DNA from: Gammaproteobacteria bacterium | GTDB lineage: Bacteria; Pseudomonadota; Gammaproteobacteria; Steroidobacterales; Rariloculaceae | Length of the DNA: 64,000 nucleotides | Reading direction: 5' to 3' | Assembly (NCBI GenBank): GCA_022819855.1 | Contig: JAJEGN010000007.1 | Coordinates: 310,001-374,000, forward strand | Shown here: positions 26,534-35,707 of the stretch, in pieces | Position numbering within the stretch: position 1 is the first letter of the stretch | Layout: the number at the start of each line of letters is the position of its first letter | The notes under the pieces: generated by a model | Told to the model about the DNA's origin: nothing | The model's input: only the letters and a program-made list of their open reading frames with translations | The model's database searches: none | Translations under genes and position numbers: made by a program

Positions 26534-27197
26534 GCGCTTCAGCCCGGAGTTCCGCGAACGCCATATCGAAACCCGCCACACCGGCGACCTGGTGGCCGTG
26601 GATACCTTCTTTGTGGGTCATCTGAAGGGCGTCGGCAAGGTGTATCTGCAGACCGCGGTGGACTGCCACTCGCGCTATGCCTGGGGACGCCTCTACCCGA
26701 ACAAGCTGCCGGTCACGGCGGTCCACCTGCTGAACACTGACGTGTTACCGACCTTCGAAACCCATCAGGCCAGGATCAGCACCGTGCTCAGCGACAACGG
26801 TCGCGAGTTCTGCGGCCGACCCGATCGCCACCCCTACGAGCTGTTCCTGCAGCTCAAGGAGATCGAGCACCGCACCACGAAGGTGCGGCGGCCTCAATCC
26901 AACGGCTTCGTGGAGCGCCTGCACCGGACCCTGCTCGACGAGCACTTCCGCATCATGGGACGGAAGAAGTTCTACGAGAGCATCGAAGCCATGCAGAAGG
27001 ACCTCGACACCTTCCTCGTCCACTACAATACCGAGCGACCCCACCAGGGCCGTGGCATGAAAGGACGAACGCCTGCCGACGTCTTCGTCCGGTGCTTGCC
27101 CGAACCGACAACAACAAAGGAGGAGAAAACCAGAAAAGCCGCCTGAAACACCCGCTACCGGGAGCGGCAACTGTCAGGCGAATACGCTATCTGTACA
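26462..27197 (+). mobile_element. IS481-family element (copy 2), internally deleted
   Basis: The transposase frame (open from 26484 to 27146) encodes the DDE integrase core: LVAVDTFFVGHLKG, SDNGREFCG, RPQSNGFVERLHRTLLDEHF and YNTERPHQGRGM. The N-terminal helix-turn-helix half is missing. The right end is CTATCTGTACA at 27197; the left 78 bases match, inverted, 31714-31791, so a true left end (TGTAAGAAATC) is joined to the catalytic part. A deletion between GAACTGGA repeats could explain this. About 0.74 kb versus 1.0-1.2 kb for intact elements. Confidence 0.75.
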
Positions 27198-27341
27198 CTC
27201 TCGGCCTGTGTTCAAAGCGATTTGAACCACGGATATCCTTTCGGGCGCCAAGTCATCGTAGCCGCACTCGTATCCGTTGACAACGACGCGCATGTCTTGC
27301 GGATGCTGTTCCAAAAGATCTATCAGTTCACGAACGTTCAT
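27174..27341 (-). pseudogene. Small acidic protein, 3' end cut by IS481-type element
   Basis: The start at 27341 gives MNVRELIDLLEQHPQDMRVV followed by VNGYECGYDDL, a pattern seen in small uncharacterised proteins (VRELIE...VVVNGYE..YDD). Native sequence ends at the IS right end (27197/27198); the last codons are read from the IS before a TGA at 27174. It lies 23 bases downstream of the helicase fragment on the same strand, implying an operon. Confidence 0.5.
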
Positions 27342-27364
27342 GGCTTTTCATGGTCTCCGCAAGC

Positions 27365-27711
27365 CTATTTTACAGTCCTCGTAACCATTTCCGAGTTCTT
27401 GCCACCCTCGACGGTGAGCACGATAAGCGTATGTTTTGCGCGCGTGCAAGCGATGTAAAGACGTTTTTCTTGGAACCACTCGAATCCCTCACTACAAATA
27501 TCATAAAGTAGCACGACATCAGCCTGCAACCCTTTAAAGCCGTTAGTCGAGGTCACCAATATGCCCTCGCCTTTTGTCCATTCATTGTACCTGTCGATGT
27601 CGATCAGCGGGCGACCAACCTCGCTCTGCAAGTCTTCCAAGTTTTTCGGCTTGTCTGGACGAAGCAAGGCAATTTTTTCGTATGTCAGACCCCTTTCTTC
27701 AACTAACCTTG
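27365..27711 (-). pseudogene. C-terminal fragment of UvrD/Rep-like helicase
   Basis: Encodes helicase motifs V and VI: ILVTSTNGFKGLQADVVLLY and RLYIACTRAKHTLIVL, ending with an authentic TAG. The upstream part is cut by the IS1380-type element whose inverted repeat starts at 27712. The matching N-terminal piece is probably the NERD-like fragment at 29221-29386. Confidence 0.75.
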
Positions 27712-29220
27712 ATGTTGCAGAAACTTCAGGCCGCGAGGGCGCTCTCGATGGTCTGGAATCGCTCCCGCACGGTCGGATTGTTGCCGACATCGAGTATTTG
27801 ACGGCCATTCGGCCTGATCAGCAAGCCGGCGCGATTGATCAATCGATAGCGCAAGGTCTGGATAGTTTGAAAGGGCCGGATCGTGCGTCGTTTTCGATTC
27901 ATGGATCGTCGCTCGGCGGCGCCGGCCTGCAAGGCCCGCATCAGGTTGAACGCGATGACGCTGAACACCTGCCAGGCGCTGTTGGCGTCATACCGCTGCG
28001 TCGGCAGGCAATCGAACGCGAAGCCGCCCTTGAGCTCCCCATAGACCTTCTCGTGGGTGCCGCGGCCGCACATGAAGAACCATAGGGTGGTCCCGGTCAC
28101 CGCCTTGTTGGTGACGACGGCCGAGTACTCGAAGTAGCCGTCGTCGGGATCGAACAGGTCGAGCTGATAGTTCTTCGCGGTCCGGTGATGGACGCGCTTG
28201 CGGTACACCACGACACGCATCCGGCGCGACCAGGCCGGCACGGGAAGCCACTGCTCGAAGCACTCCACCGTCGCATCCACCCGCGACCAGTACCGGCACT
28301 CGGCGATCCGTTCCTTCAAGCCCAGCCACCGCCAGAACGGCACCTTGATCGCGTACTCCACGCCCTCGGCGTCCAGCACGTCGATCACGTCCGCGCGGAA
28401 AAACGCCCCATCCATACGCATTTCCAGCACCGGCCGGCGCTCGAGCGTGGCGTCGAGCTGCTCGAACAGCGCCTCCAGAAAGCTCACCGACGCCTTGCAA
28501 TCGTGCACGTTGCCCGCCCGGTTGCCGACCCGCAGCACCTGACCCGTGTTCGCCTCGTACGCCGTGATCGGGTAATAGCTCGGCACCTTCCGCCGATGCG
28601 CGTTGAACCCCCGGCGTGCGCCCTCGACCTTCAGCCCCGTCGACACCACCGAACCGTCCACGTCCAGCGTCAAGCGGCGCACGCCGCTGCGACCGATCGC
28701 GTCCGCCACGAGATGCTCGTTGACCTCGAGCAGCGCCTCGACTCCGTCCCCATCGAATCCGCGCAGCCAGCGCCCCAGCGTGTGCCAGCTCGGCAACGAC
28801 GTCACCAAGCTCAGCAACTGGGGATTTTTACTTCGGCAGAAATGGGGAGTATTACTTCAGCGCTGACAGTACCCGTCGAGCGCCCGCGATCAGCATCGCC
28901 AATACCAGCAGCGACAGCCGCGCCGCACCGAAATCGCTCCGCGGCAACATCTTCTCCACGCCCTTCAATAGCGCCCGGAGATCCAGCCGGCGAATCAATC
29001 GTCCGACCAGCTCCAAACCCGCAAATGACGTCAGCCCGCCGGCCTCGTAGCGCAGCGTCAATTGACCATTGATTCGGCGCTGCAAATCTGCTTTCCTTAA
29101 CCTCACGAGATGTGGCCCCTCCTGCTCGGCATTGTCGAAGTTCGCAATCTCAACAATACCAGCAGTGACGCCCATCTCGCCCTGTCTCAACACCACCTCA
29201 GCCGGAAATTTCTGCAACAT
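27712..29220 (-). mobile_element. IS1380-family element with broken transposase
   Basis: Imperfect inverted repeats ATGTTGCAGAAA(C/T)TTC flank the element (27712 and 29220 ends), about 1.5 kb. The transposase is read on the minus strand. An N-terminal piece (29100-28862: LTSFAGLELVGRLIRR...GARR) ends at a stop. The rest (28817-27726) is intact, with LTLDVDGSVVS, EMRMDGAFF, HEKVYGELKGGF and other IS1380 DDE features. The two parts are separated by 24-bp repeats at 28820-28861. Because the missing segment disrupts the catalytic protein, the element is dead. No target duplication seen. Confidence 0.8.
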
Positions 29221-29386
29221 TGGGGTTAGAAATGAGACCCACAAGCTGGCAGGAGTAGTAAACAATATAATCGTCACCAAGACCGTCTCTGAGCGCGGAA
29301 TAGACGTCAACTTCCCCGTTCCTTTTTTCGTCTCTTAATTTTTGTAATGCTTCCTTCGTCAACTCCGGAACCATCTGCGCCATCAT
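29221..29386 (-). pseudogene. N-terminal fragment of NERD-type helicase
   Basis: Encodes MMAQMVPELTKEALQKLRDE followed by VYSALRDGLGDDYIVYYS, resembling the start of a nuclease-related (NERD) domain as found on UvrD-like helicases. It is cut on one side by the IS1380 end (29220) and lies 3 bases from the IS1634 end (29390). The middle of the gene is gone. Assignment of the two fragments to one gene is inferred from strand, order and domain logic. Confidence 0.5.
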
Positions 29387-29389
29387 TAA

Positions 29390-31140
29390 CCCAAGTTTAC
29401 CAACTTGAGCCTGTTTGGGGCCTGAAAAGGGCGAACCCCAGGGTTTTTCGGGCGTAAGTCATTGATTCAAAGTACTTGCGCGGCATAAAGCCGAATGTAG
29501 TGCCATAAGCGTTCGCTTGTGTATTCACATCGCCCGGGCCGCGGCCGATCATCCGTGCATGTTCATCCGCCGCACCCAGACGCGCCGCGCAGCGTCGGCG
29601 TCGAACAGCTGGGCGTGTGGGCCCTGGAGCAGGTCGGGTTCATGCCGCTGCTGGAAGAGCTCGGCGTCAACGGCGCCCTGCGGGCGGCGGCGGCCGGGCT
29701 GATCGTCGGCCGCATGGCGCACCCGGCCAGCGAGCGCGAGACCCACCGCTGGCTGGGCCGCGACAGCGGTCTGGGCGAACTGCTGGGCGTGGACTACGAA
29801 GCCATGGGGGCGATGCAGTTGTACCGGGCCTCCGACGCCCTGGTCAAACACCGCCACGTCATCGAGGCGCGGCTGTACGAGCGCGCCATGGACCTGTTCG
29901 GCCTGGCGGCCACGGTGACGCTGTTCGATCCGGCCAACACCTACTTCGAGGGCGACGCCGCAAAACAGCCGCTGGCGCGGCACGGGCATTCCAACGAGCA
30001 GCGCGACGACCGTCCCCTGCTCCCGCTGGGTCTGGTGCTGGACGGCTCGGGCTTCGTGAGCCGCTCGCGGGTGTTCGCCGGCAACGTGCGCGAGCACACC
30101 ACGCTGCAAGGCATGCTGGACGGTCTGGGCGCACCGGCCGATGCGCTCGTGGTCATGGACCGGGGCCTCGCCACCGAGGCGCGGATCGCCTGGCTGCGGG
30201 AGTCCGGCTACCGTTATCTGGTCGTCAGCCGCAAGCGCCAGCGGGAGTTCGACGCCGAGGCCGCCGAGGCCATCGACACGGCATCGGGGCAGACGCTGCA
30301 TCTGGACCGACGGGTCTGCGAGGACAGCGGAGAAGTCCGCCTGAACTGCTACTCCGAGGCACGCGCGCAAAGGAGCGCGCCATGGTCGAGCGCCTGTGCG
30401 CGCGTTACAAGGCGGCGTTGACGACGCTCGCCGAGGGCCTGTCCAAACCCCGCGCGCGGCGCAAGCCCGAGGAGGTTCACGAACGCATCGGCCGGCTCAA
30501 GGCCAAACACCGGCGCGTGGCCCGGTATTACACGCTCCGCGTCAGCGTCGACCGCGTCGAGCCCGTGACCTAGACCCGCAAGCCCGCCGAGGGCTCCATG
30601 GCCGACATGCCCGGCGTGTACTGCCTGCGCACCAACCTCATGGACTGGGATGCCGAACGGCTCCGGCGAACCTACTCCACGTTGACGGACCTGGAAGCCG
30701 TGTTCCGCTGCCTGAAATCCGAACTCGGCCTCAGGCCCATCCACCACCGCGTGCCCAGACGCACCGAAGGCCATCTGTTCATCGCCGTCGTCGCCTATCA
30801 GCTCGTCCAGATCGTTCGCCGACGCCTGCGCGACCGCGGTCTCGCCGACCGTTGGACCGCCCTGCGCAATCGCCTCGCCACGCGATGCCGCGTCACCGCC
30901 ACCTTCCGATGCACCGACGGCCGCACCCTGCATCTGCGCAAGGCCACCGCCCCCGAACCGCATCAGGCCCTCATCTACCATGCCCTCGGCATCGATCCCG
31001 ACGCCGGCGGCTTCGTCAAAACGGTGATCTGATACCCGACCAACTCCCCCCAAATCCCCGAATGTAGTGCCTTACGGCCAAAAACGCCCCCGTAAAGCAC
31101 TGATAACGCGCGCTTTACGTTTTGCGTTGGTAAACTTGGG
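29390..31140 (+). mobile_element. IS1634-like (IS4-group) element, transposase frameshifted
   Basis: Ends are perfect 15-bp inverted repeats CCCAAGTTTACCAAC at 29390-29404 and 31126-31140. The transposase (about 29558-31032) begins MFIRRTQTRR, changes frame at once, continues through VTLFDPANTYFEGDAAKQ, VVMDRGLATEARIAWL and YRYLVVSRKR, shifts again near 30360, meets a TAG near 30571, then runs through LTDLEAVFRCLKSELGLRPI and GHLFIAVVAYQLVQ to a stop at 31032. Family features are IS4-type DDE with YREK-like region. Non-functional. Confidence 0.85.
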
Positions 31141-31194
31141 CTAGCAATTCCCTGTACGGCTCGCGCTGTTAACATCGAGGTTGGAGGTAGAGCA

Positions 31195-31599
31195 ATGAAA
31201 TTCCCGTGGAACAGAAGACGTAGCGAGGGGGAGGAGCGCTGGCGCCGCGAGGAAGAGGAGGAGGAGCGCAGGCGCCGCGAGGAGGAAGAGGAAGAGTTGA
31301 GAAGCCGCGACGAAGCCGCTCGACAGGAAAGGCAAATGCGGCTTGAAGGGCGCCCGATTGATCGGACGATTCTAGTCCGCCCAGGCGCTGAGCAAGAGCG
31401 CAGGCGCCGCGAGGAGGACGAGAGCAGGCGCCGTGACGAGGAACATGCTGAGCGCAGGCGCCGCGAGGAGGAGGAGCGCAGGCGCCGCGAGGAAGAGGAG
31501 CGCAGGCGCCGCGAGGAAGAGGAGGAGCGCAGGCGCCGCGAGGAGGAGGAGGAGCGCAGGCGCCGCGAGGAAGAGGAGCGCAGGCGCCGCGGCTGGTAA
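31195..31599 (+). CDS. Arg/Glu-repeat (single alpha-helix type) small protein
   Basis: 134 residues beginning MKFPWNRRR, preceded by GGAGGT six bases from the ATG, a strong ribosome-binding site. Two long blocks alternate runs of three to four Arg with three to five Glu, separated by a non-repetitive middle (RLEGRPIDRTILVRPGAEQ). The E/R pattern is that of a stable single alpha helix or coiled coil. No homologous domain recognised. It stands alone between the IS1634 end and the IS481 remnant. Confidence 0.6.
   Translation: MKFPWNRRRSEGEERWRREEEEEERRRREEEEEELRSRDEAARQERQMRLEGRPIDRTILVRPGAEQERRRREEDESRRRDEEHAERRRREEEERRRREEEERRRREEEEERRRREEEEERRRREEEERRRRGW
31396..31593 (+). repeat. 24/27-bp tandem repeats within the Arg/Glu-repeat gene
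   Basis: The core CGCAGGCGCCGCGAGGA recurs at 31399, 31453, 31477, 31501, 31528 and 31555, with a related end unit at 31579. Spacing is mostly 24 or 27 bases, i.e. whole codons, so copy number changes keep the frame. Confidence 0.75.
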
Positions 31600-31713
31600 G
31601 GCAAGCTGCGACCGGCGGCAGCGGCCGTAACAGGTGCCGCTCGGTCTGGTCGAATCGCTCGAGCGGTTGTTCGTGCGTGCTGCCGTGGCATGCTGCCAAG
31701 GCGCAGTTCGCGA

Positions 31714-31791
31714 TCCAGTTCGGCGAACGGTTTGTGCTGACGGCTTAGACGATGAAAGACGGCTCAGCACACAAGATTTCTTACAGGACCG
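31714..31791 (-). repeat. 78-bp inverted repeat, right arm (IS481 left end)
   Basis: Reverse complement of 26456-26533. Beyond the shared part the two copies differ, so this is the left end of a different or longer IS481 copy, most of it lost. It ends only 14 bases before attR. Confidence 0.8.
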
Positions 31792-31805
31792 CTGCCGTGG
31801 ATGCG

Positions 31806-31824
31806 AATCCGTCCACCGGCACCA
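31806..31824 (+). other. attR: right direct repeat of island
   Basis: Perfect 19-base copy of the tRNA-Thr 3' end including CCA. The 5' part of a tRNA is absent, so this is not a second tRNA gene. Confidence 0.8.
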
Positions 31825-31928
31825 TCTTTCCCCCTTCGAACCGACACGGCACGCCGCCTAGGTGTCCAACTTCAGGCGTTCACTCCAAAGAGTGACCAGT
31901 TTTCAGTTGCCTTTGACATCGGCGGTCC

Positions 31929-32108
31929 TCAGGGACCTGTATACTCGGGACCAACCAAATACAGCCAAGAAAACGCCAATAGCCACAGCATGGTCAGCAC
32001 GACCGACAACCAGCCCCGAATAACTGACCTGGTAAGCACATAAGAAACGAATGCGGGAATGGCGAACGCCAGCAGGCTGAGAAACGAGACAGCAGCCCAA
32101 GAGCGCAC
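31929..32108 (-). CDS. Small two-helix membrane protein
   Basis: 59 codons from a GTG. Two hydrophobic stretches (WAAVSFLSLLAFAIPAFVSY and WLSVVLTMLWLLAFSWLYLV) separated by LTRSVIRG indicate an inner-membrane hairpin. Family unknown and start uncertain. It lies just outside the island, in the first chromosomal DNA after attR. Confidence 0.45.
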   Translation of the reverse strand: MRSWAAVSFLSLLAFAIPAFVSYVLTRSVIRGWLSVVLTMLWLLAFSWLYLVGPEYTGP

Positions 32109-32201
32109 GTGTCGCTACCGGATGTCCGCGTTTCATGTCAGACGTGATTCATTGCCGTACGCAACGAATCAGCGTACTTGGACGCTGGCGACCTTTCCGG
32201 G

Positions 32202-33785
32202 CTAGTTGCGCGACATCAGGTAGCGCCGCGCCTCCTGCAAGCCGGTGAACGAGTCTCGGCCGTCCCAGATGCCACTGAGAATCTCGTACTGTTCTGCGGC
32301 GCCTTCCTTATCGCCCATCTGCTCCAGGGCCCTGGCGAGACCCAGCACCGAGCGGGGTCTGTTCGGCATGCGCAGCAGCGATGTCTCGAACCTGGCCGCC
32401 GCCTCTTCGGGCCGCCCGAGTTCCAGGAGAATCTCGCCGTAGAGTTCATAGGCCGGTTTGACCGGATCGGCCGCCCCGTTGGGCGGCCGGATCGTGGCGA
32501 CAATGGCAAGCGCCTCGTCCATGAATCGAACGGCGCCGTCCGCGTCGTCCTGGGCCAGGCGCACCAGGGCCGCCACCTCCTTGTGCATGACCTGGACCCA
32601 GCGCTGCCCCGCGCCCGACCGCATGTCGCCGCCACTGTCTCCAGCTGCCACACGGCGCGCAAGCGCCTCTTCGGCCATCCGGGCCGTTTCGATGTCACCC
32701 GTCCTGACCGCACTCAGGCCGGTAGCGAGCAATGTGTGCGGCGAGGTTTCGTCAGTAATCTCTTCGATCCGCCATTCCTCGGTCTCGACCACGTAACGCG
32801 CTTCCATGAGCGGCAACGTCATGACCGCCCGGGCCTGGCCCTCGCTTGCATCGATGATCGCCTCGAGACGGTCGATCCACAGCCGGGCCTTCTCGTAGTC
32901 GCCCCGCTGCAGGTCGCCGTACTGGCCCCAGTCCGCCGAGTGCACGGCGTCACCCACAGAGTCTCCGGGCTGCCAGAGGGCCTGCGCCGCATCGTGCGCG
33001 GACTGGTTGCCCGAGGAAACCAGATCCCACATACCGTGCTGGATGAAGATATGGGTGGGCATGTGGCGGGCATGGGAAACCGCCGGGGCGATTTCGGAGA
33101 AGACGTAGGCCGCCCGCAGGGCGATCGGGGCATGCAGCGGATCGTCGAAGGCGTGAATCACGAAGTGCGCGGCGCCGGGATGGGTGGGATTGCGCTCCAG
33201 CACGCCGAGCGCGATGGCGCCGGCGCGCACTTCCAGCCGCAGGCTGTCGTCGCCGAGAGCCCGCGCGCCGCTCAGCATGGAAAGCGCATGGAAGGTGGCG
33301 ATTTCATCGTCCTGCGGATACTGCTCGTGCAGGCGGGCCATGGCGTCCATGTAGGCGACCCGGCGCTCCTGCCAACTCCCCTCGCCCCACAAGCTCTCGA
33401 CCGCTTCGAGCAAGCCCCTTTCCCGGGCGGTGGGCGCCTTGGCCAGGCGCTCTTCCCGCGTTGCTCCAAGACGTGCGAGGGCTTCCCGCGGCGACTCGGC
33501 ATCGGCCTCGGGAAACAACGGGTGATTGTAGGAAAGCGATTCGCCCCAGTAGGCCAATGCAAAGTCCGGCTCGATCGCCTGGGCGGCGCGGAACTGCTCG
33601 ATCGCCTGCTTCCAGCCGAAACTGTGCAGGATCGCCACCCCGCGCAGGAAATGCTGCTGCGCGTCCTCCGTGGCCGATGTCGGGAAGTCGATGGTGCCGA
33701 CGTTTTCGAACTGGGTATGGGCAGGTCCGCTTGCTGTCAGCGCAACGACGGCAAACAGGGCGGATGTCACTCGGATGCTTGTCAT
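32202..33785 (-). CDS. Secreted tetratricopeptide-repeat protein
   Basis: 527 residues from the ATG at 33785, which has GGAGC at good distance and opens a signal peptide (MTSIRVTSALFAVVALTASG, cleavage near AHTQ). The frame is open further upstream, but that part overlaps the divergent amidase promoter and shows no domain. TPR-like helices occur near the N terminus (AIEQFRAAQAIEPDFALAYW) and the C terminus (GRPEEAAARFETSLLRMPN, LARALEQMGDKEGAAEQYE). A central HAFDDPLHAPIALRAA...HMPTHIFIQHG block with several His is typical of a family of periplasmic TPR proteins of unknown function. Confidence 0.75.
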   Translation of the reverse strand: MTSIRVTSALFAVVALTASGPAHTQFENVGTIDFPTSATEDAQQHFLRGVAILHSFGWKQAIEQFRAAQAIEPDFALAYWGESLSYNHPLFPEADAESPREALARLGATREERLAKAPTARERGLLEAVESLWGEGSWQERRVAYMDAMARLHEQYPQDDEIATFHALSMLSGARALGDDSLRLEVRAGAIALGVLERNPTHPGAAHFVIHAFDDPLHAPIALRAAYVFSEIAPAVSHARHMPTHIFIQHGMWDLVSSGNQSAHDAAQALWQPGDSVGDAVHSADWGQYGDLQRGDYEKARLWIDRLEAIIDASEGQARAVMTLPLMEARYVVETEEWRIEEITDETSPHTLLATGLSAVRTGDIETARMAEEALARRVAAGDSGGDMRSGAGQRWVQVMHKEVAALVRLAQDDADGAVRFMDEALAIVATIRPPNGAADPVKPAYELYGEILLELGRPEEAAARFETSLLRMPNRPRSVLGLARALEQMGDKEGAAEQYEILSGIWDGRDSFTGLQEARRYLMSRN

Positions 33786-33959
33786 GGGATTCGCTCCACG
33801 CACTGGGTCTGATCTTGAATCCATACTTGGACATACCGGGTGTCCGGTCAAGCCCGGTAAGGAAAATCCGGAATGCCCCCGGAATCCCGCAAGCTCCCCC
33901 GGCGTGACACAGTCTGTAGTTGGAGATTTCTGGCAGGATAACCCTGCGAGGAGGCACCG

Positions 33960-35690
33960 ATGACCACAACGACGCCCGTCCGCTACACGCTCATCTCCGC
34001 CCTGGTCACCGTGGCCGGTTGTGAGATCGCGACCGAGCAGGATACGCGTACCGTCGCAGAACCATACGACATCATGGAAGCGACGATTCCCGAATTGCAG
34101 GCTGCGATGAGCGAAGGGCGACTGACGGCGCGCGACCTCGTGCAGCAGTATCTGACGAGGATCGCCGTCTACGAAAACCTGTTGAACGCAACGATTACCG
34201 TCAATCCGAACGCTTTGGCGGAAGCCGAACGACTCGATCGGGAACGCGCGGCTACGGGGGCTCGCGGGCCGCTGCACGGAATCCCCATCGCGTTGAAGGA
34301 CAACATTCACACTACTGACATGCCGACGACTGGCGGCGCATTGGCATTCGAAGGGTTCGTCCCACCCTACGATGCCACCGTGACGGAACAACTGCGCGAC
34401 GCGGGCGCCATCATCATCGCCAAGACGGTGATGACCGAGCTCGCAAACTGGGTGGCCGGCGCGCCTTACCGCATGCCCGGCAACTACAGCTCCCTCGGGG
34501 GATACGGCTTCAATCCGTACGACCCCCGACGCGACCCAAGACCCGGAATCGGCGATGGAATGCCAGTGCTGTCGGCGGGGGGCTCCAGTTCGGGAATCGG
34601 CACCAGCGCGAATCTCTGGGTGGCCAATGTGGGCACGGAAACATCCGGTTCGATCCTGTCGCCGTCGAATCAGAACATGCTGGTCGGCATCAAACCCACC
34701 CTGGGCCGCGTCAGCCGCTACGGCATCATTCCCATCACGGCTGACCAGGATACGGCTGGACCCATGGCGCGATCCGTCACGGATGCCGCCATACTGCTCG
34801 GAGCGATCGAAAGCCGCGAACCCGATCCCGAGGACTCCGCCACCGGGCGTTGCGAAGCGCCGCCGAACGGCGACTACACGGTATACCTTGACGTCGACAG
34901 CTTGCAGGGTGCCCGGATCGGCATCCCGCGCGCCGGCTATGTCGATCCTGTTACGCCCCCGGGGGCGAACAGCTCACGAGGCGGGTTGGGCCCCGCGCAG
35001 GCCGAACTGTTCGAAGAGTCCATCGCAGTACTGGAGGCTCAGGGGGCGACCGTCGTCGATCCTGCCAACCTGCCCGCGGCGATCGACCCCGATCCCGGCC
35101 GCAACATCTTCAACTGGGGCATCTGCGCGGCGGAAAGCGCGACGCGCGGCAACGATGCGCACTGCTCCATCGTCCTGAAGTACGGGATGAAACGCGACTT
35201 CAACAGATGGCTGGAGTCCCTCGGGACCAGCGCACCGCTTCGCTCGCTGACGGAGTTGCGGGAGTGGAACAGGGAAAACGAGCTTCTGGGCACGCTGAAG
35301 TACGAGCAGTCGCTGCTCGATATATCCGATGAGGTTGATCTGGACCTGGATCGGCCACGGTACGAGGCAGATCGAGCGAAGGATATCGAGTTGAACGGTG
35401 CGCAAGGCATCGACGCCGCGATCGCCGGGAACGACCTCGACGCGCTGCTGTTTCCGATGACCCGGGGCGCGGATGTTTCCGCAAGACCCGGCTATCCCAC
35501 GGTCATCGTGCCCATGGGTCTGGTTCCGGCCGAGACGGAACCTGCGTTTCCCGAAGACTTCGAGCCGCAACCGGCGCCGTTTGGGGTGTCCTTTGCCGGC
35601 CTACCCTGCAGCGAGCCCCGATTGATCGCGCTTGCGTACGCATTCGAACAGGCAACCCTGCGGCGCGTCCCGCCGCCGAGTACGCCTTGA
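33960..35690 (+). CDS. Amidase-signature family lipoprotein
   Basis: 576 residues. The amidase-signature triad is clear: Lys in IALKDNIHT, Ser in AGGSSSGIG and the nucleophile Ser in GTETSGSILSP. The N terminus contains VTVAGC, a good lipobox, so the enzyme is probably an outer- or inner-membrane-anchored lipoprotein. Family members hydrolyse amide bonds of very different substrates; none can be assigned. Divergent from the TPR gene with a 174-base shared upstream region. Two related-looking hydrolytic genes follow on the same strand. Confidence 0.87.
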   Translation: MTTTTPVRYTLISALVTVAGCEIATEQDTRTVAEPYDIMEATIPELQAAMSEGRLTARDLVQQYLTRIAVYENLLNATITVNPNALAEAERLDRERAATGARGPLHGIPIALKDNIHTTDMPTTGGALAFEGFVPPYDATVTEQLRDAGAIIIAKTVMTELANWVAGAPYRMPGNYSSLGGYGFNPYDPRRDPRPGIGDGMPVLSAGGSSSGIGTSANLWVANVGTETSGSILSPSNQNMLVGIKPTLGRVSRYGIIPITADQDTAGPMARSVTDAAILLGAIESREPDPEDSATGRCEAPPNGDYTVYLDVDSLQGARIGIPRAGYVDPVTPPGANSSRGGLGPAQAELFEESIAVLEAQGATVVDPANLPAAIDPDPGRNIFNWGICAAESATRGNDAHCSIVLKYGMKRDFNRWLESLGTSAPLRSLTELREWNRENELLGTLKYEQSLLDISDEVDLDLDRPRYEADRAKDIELNGAQGIDAAIAGNDLDALLFPMTRGADVSARPGYPTVIVPMGLVPAETEPAFPEDFEPQPAPFGVSFAGLPCSEPRLIALAYAFEQATLRRVPPPSTP

Positions 35691-35707
35691 AATGGAGACT
35701 CCCATCC

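Larger units (their letters stand above)
15198..31824. mobile_element. Genomic island inserted at tRNA-Thr, decayed, defence/IS-rich
   Basis: About 16.6 kb between the two 19-bp repeats. Contents contrast with both flanks: many broken genes, three IS families, an AbiE locus, two versions of a conjugation/HerA-type ATPase, and PP2C, NYN, phosphoesterase and helicase genes; some parts (about 19390-22300 and 27200-27720) are visibly AT-richer than the chromosome. No tyrosine or serine integrase was recognised, so the element is probably immobile now or was mobilised in trans. Boundaries are inferred from the repeat. Confidence 0.75.

Noticed and set aside
31396..31593. Regular repeats that might be a CRISPR array
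   Set aside because: Units are 24 or 27 bases, contiguous, codon-sized and inside an open frame with a strong ribosome-binding site; there are no unique spacers and no cas genes.
26456..31791. Composite transposon bounded by the 78-bp inverted repeat
   Set aside because: Neither arm belongs to a complete IS, no target-site duplication was found, and the enclosed genes are themselves fragments; two independent IS remnants explain it better.
31806..31824. Second tRNA-Thr gene
   Set aside because: Only the 3' 19 bases are present; there is no acceptor 5' strand, D arm or anticodon arm upstream.
32178..33812. Long plus-strand frame opposite the TPR gene
   Set aside because: It mirrors the codon structure of the TPR gene on the other strand, with no domain or start signal; the same holds for long frames opposite the RND permease (40306-42006), the adaptor (41835-43106) and the M24/decarboxylase pair (36564-38489).
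32202..34391. Long minus-strand frame extending the TPR protein to 729 residues
   Set aside because: The extra 200 residues overlap the amidase gene on the other strand and precede a proper ribosome-binding site and signal peptide at 33785.
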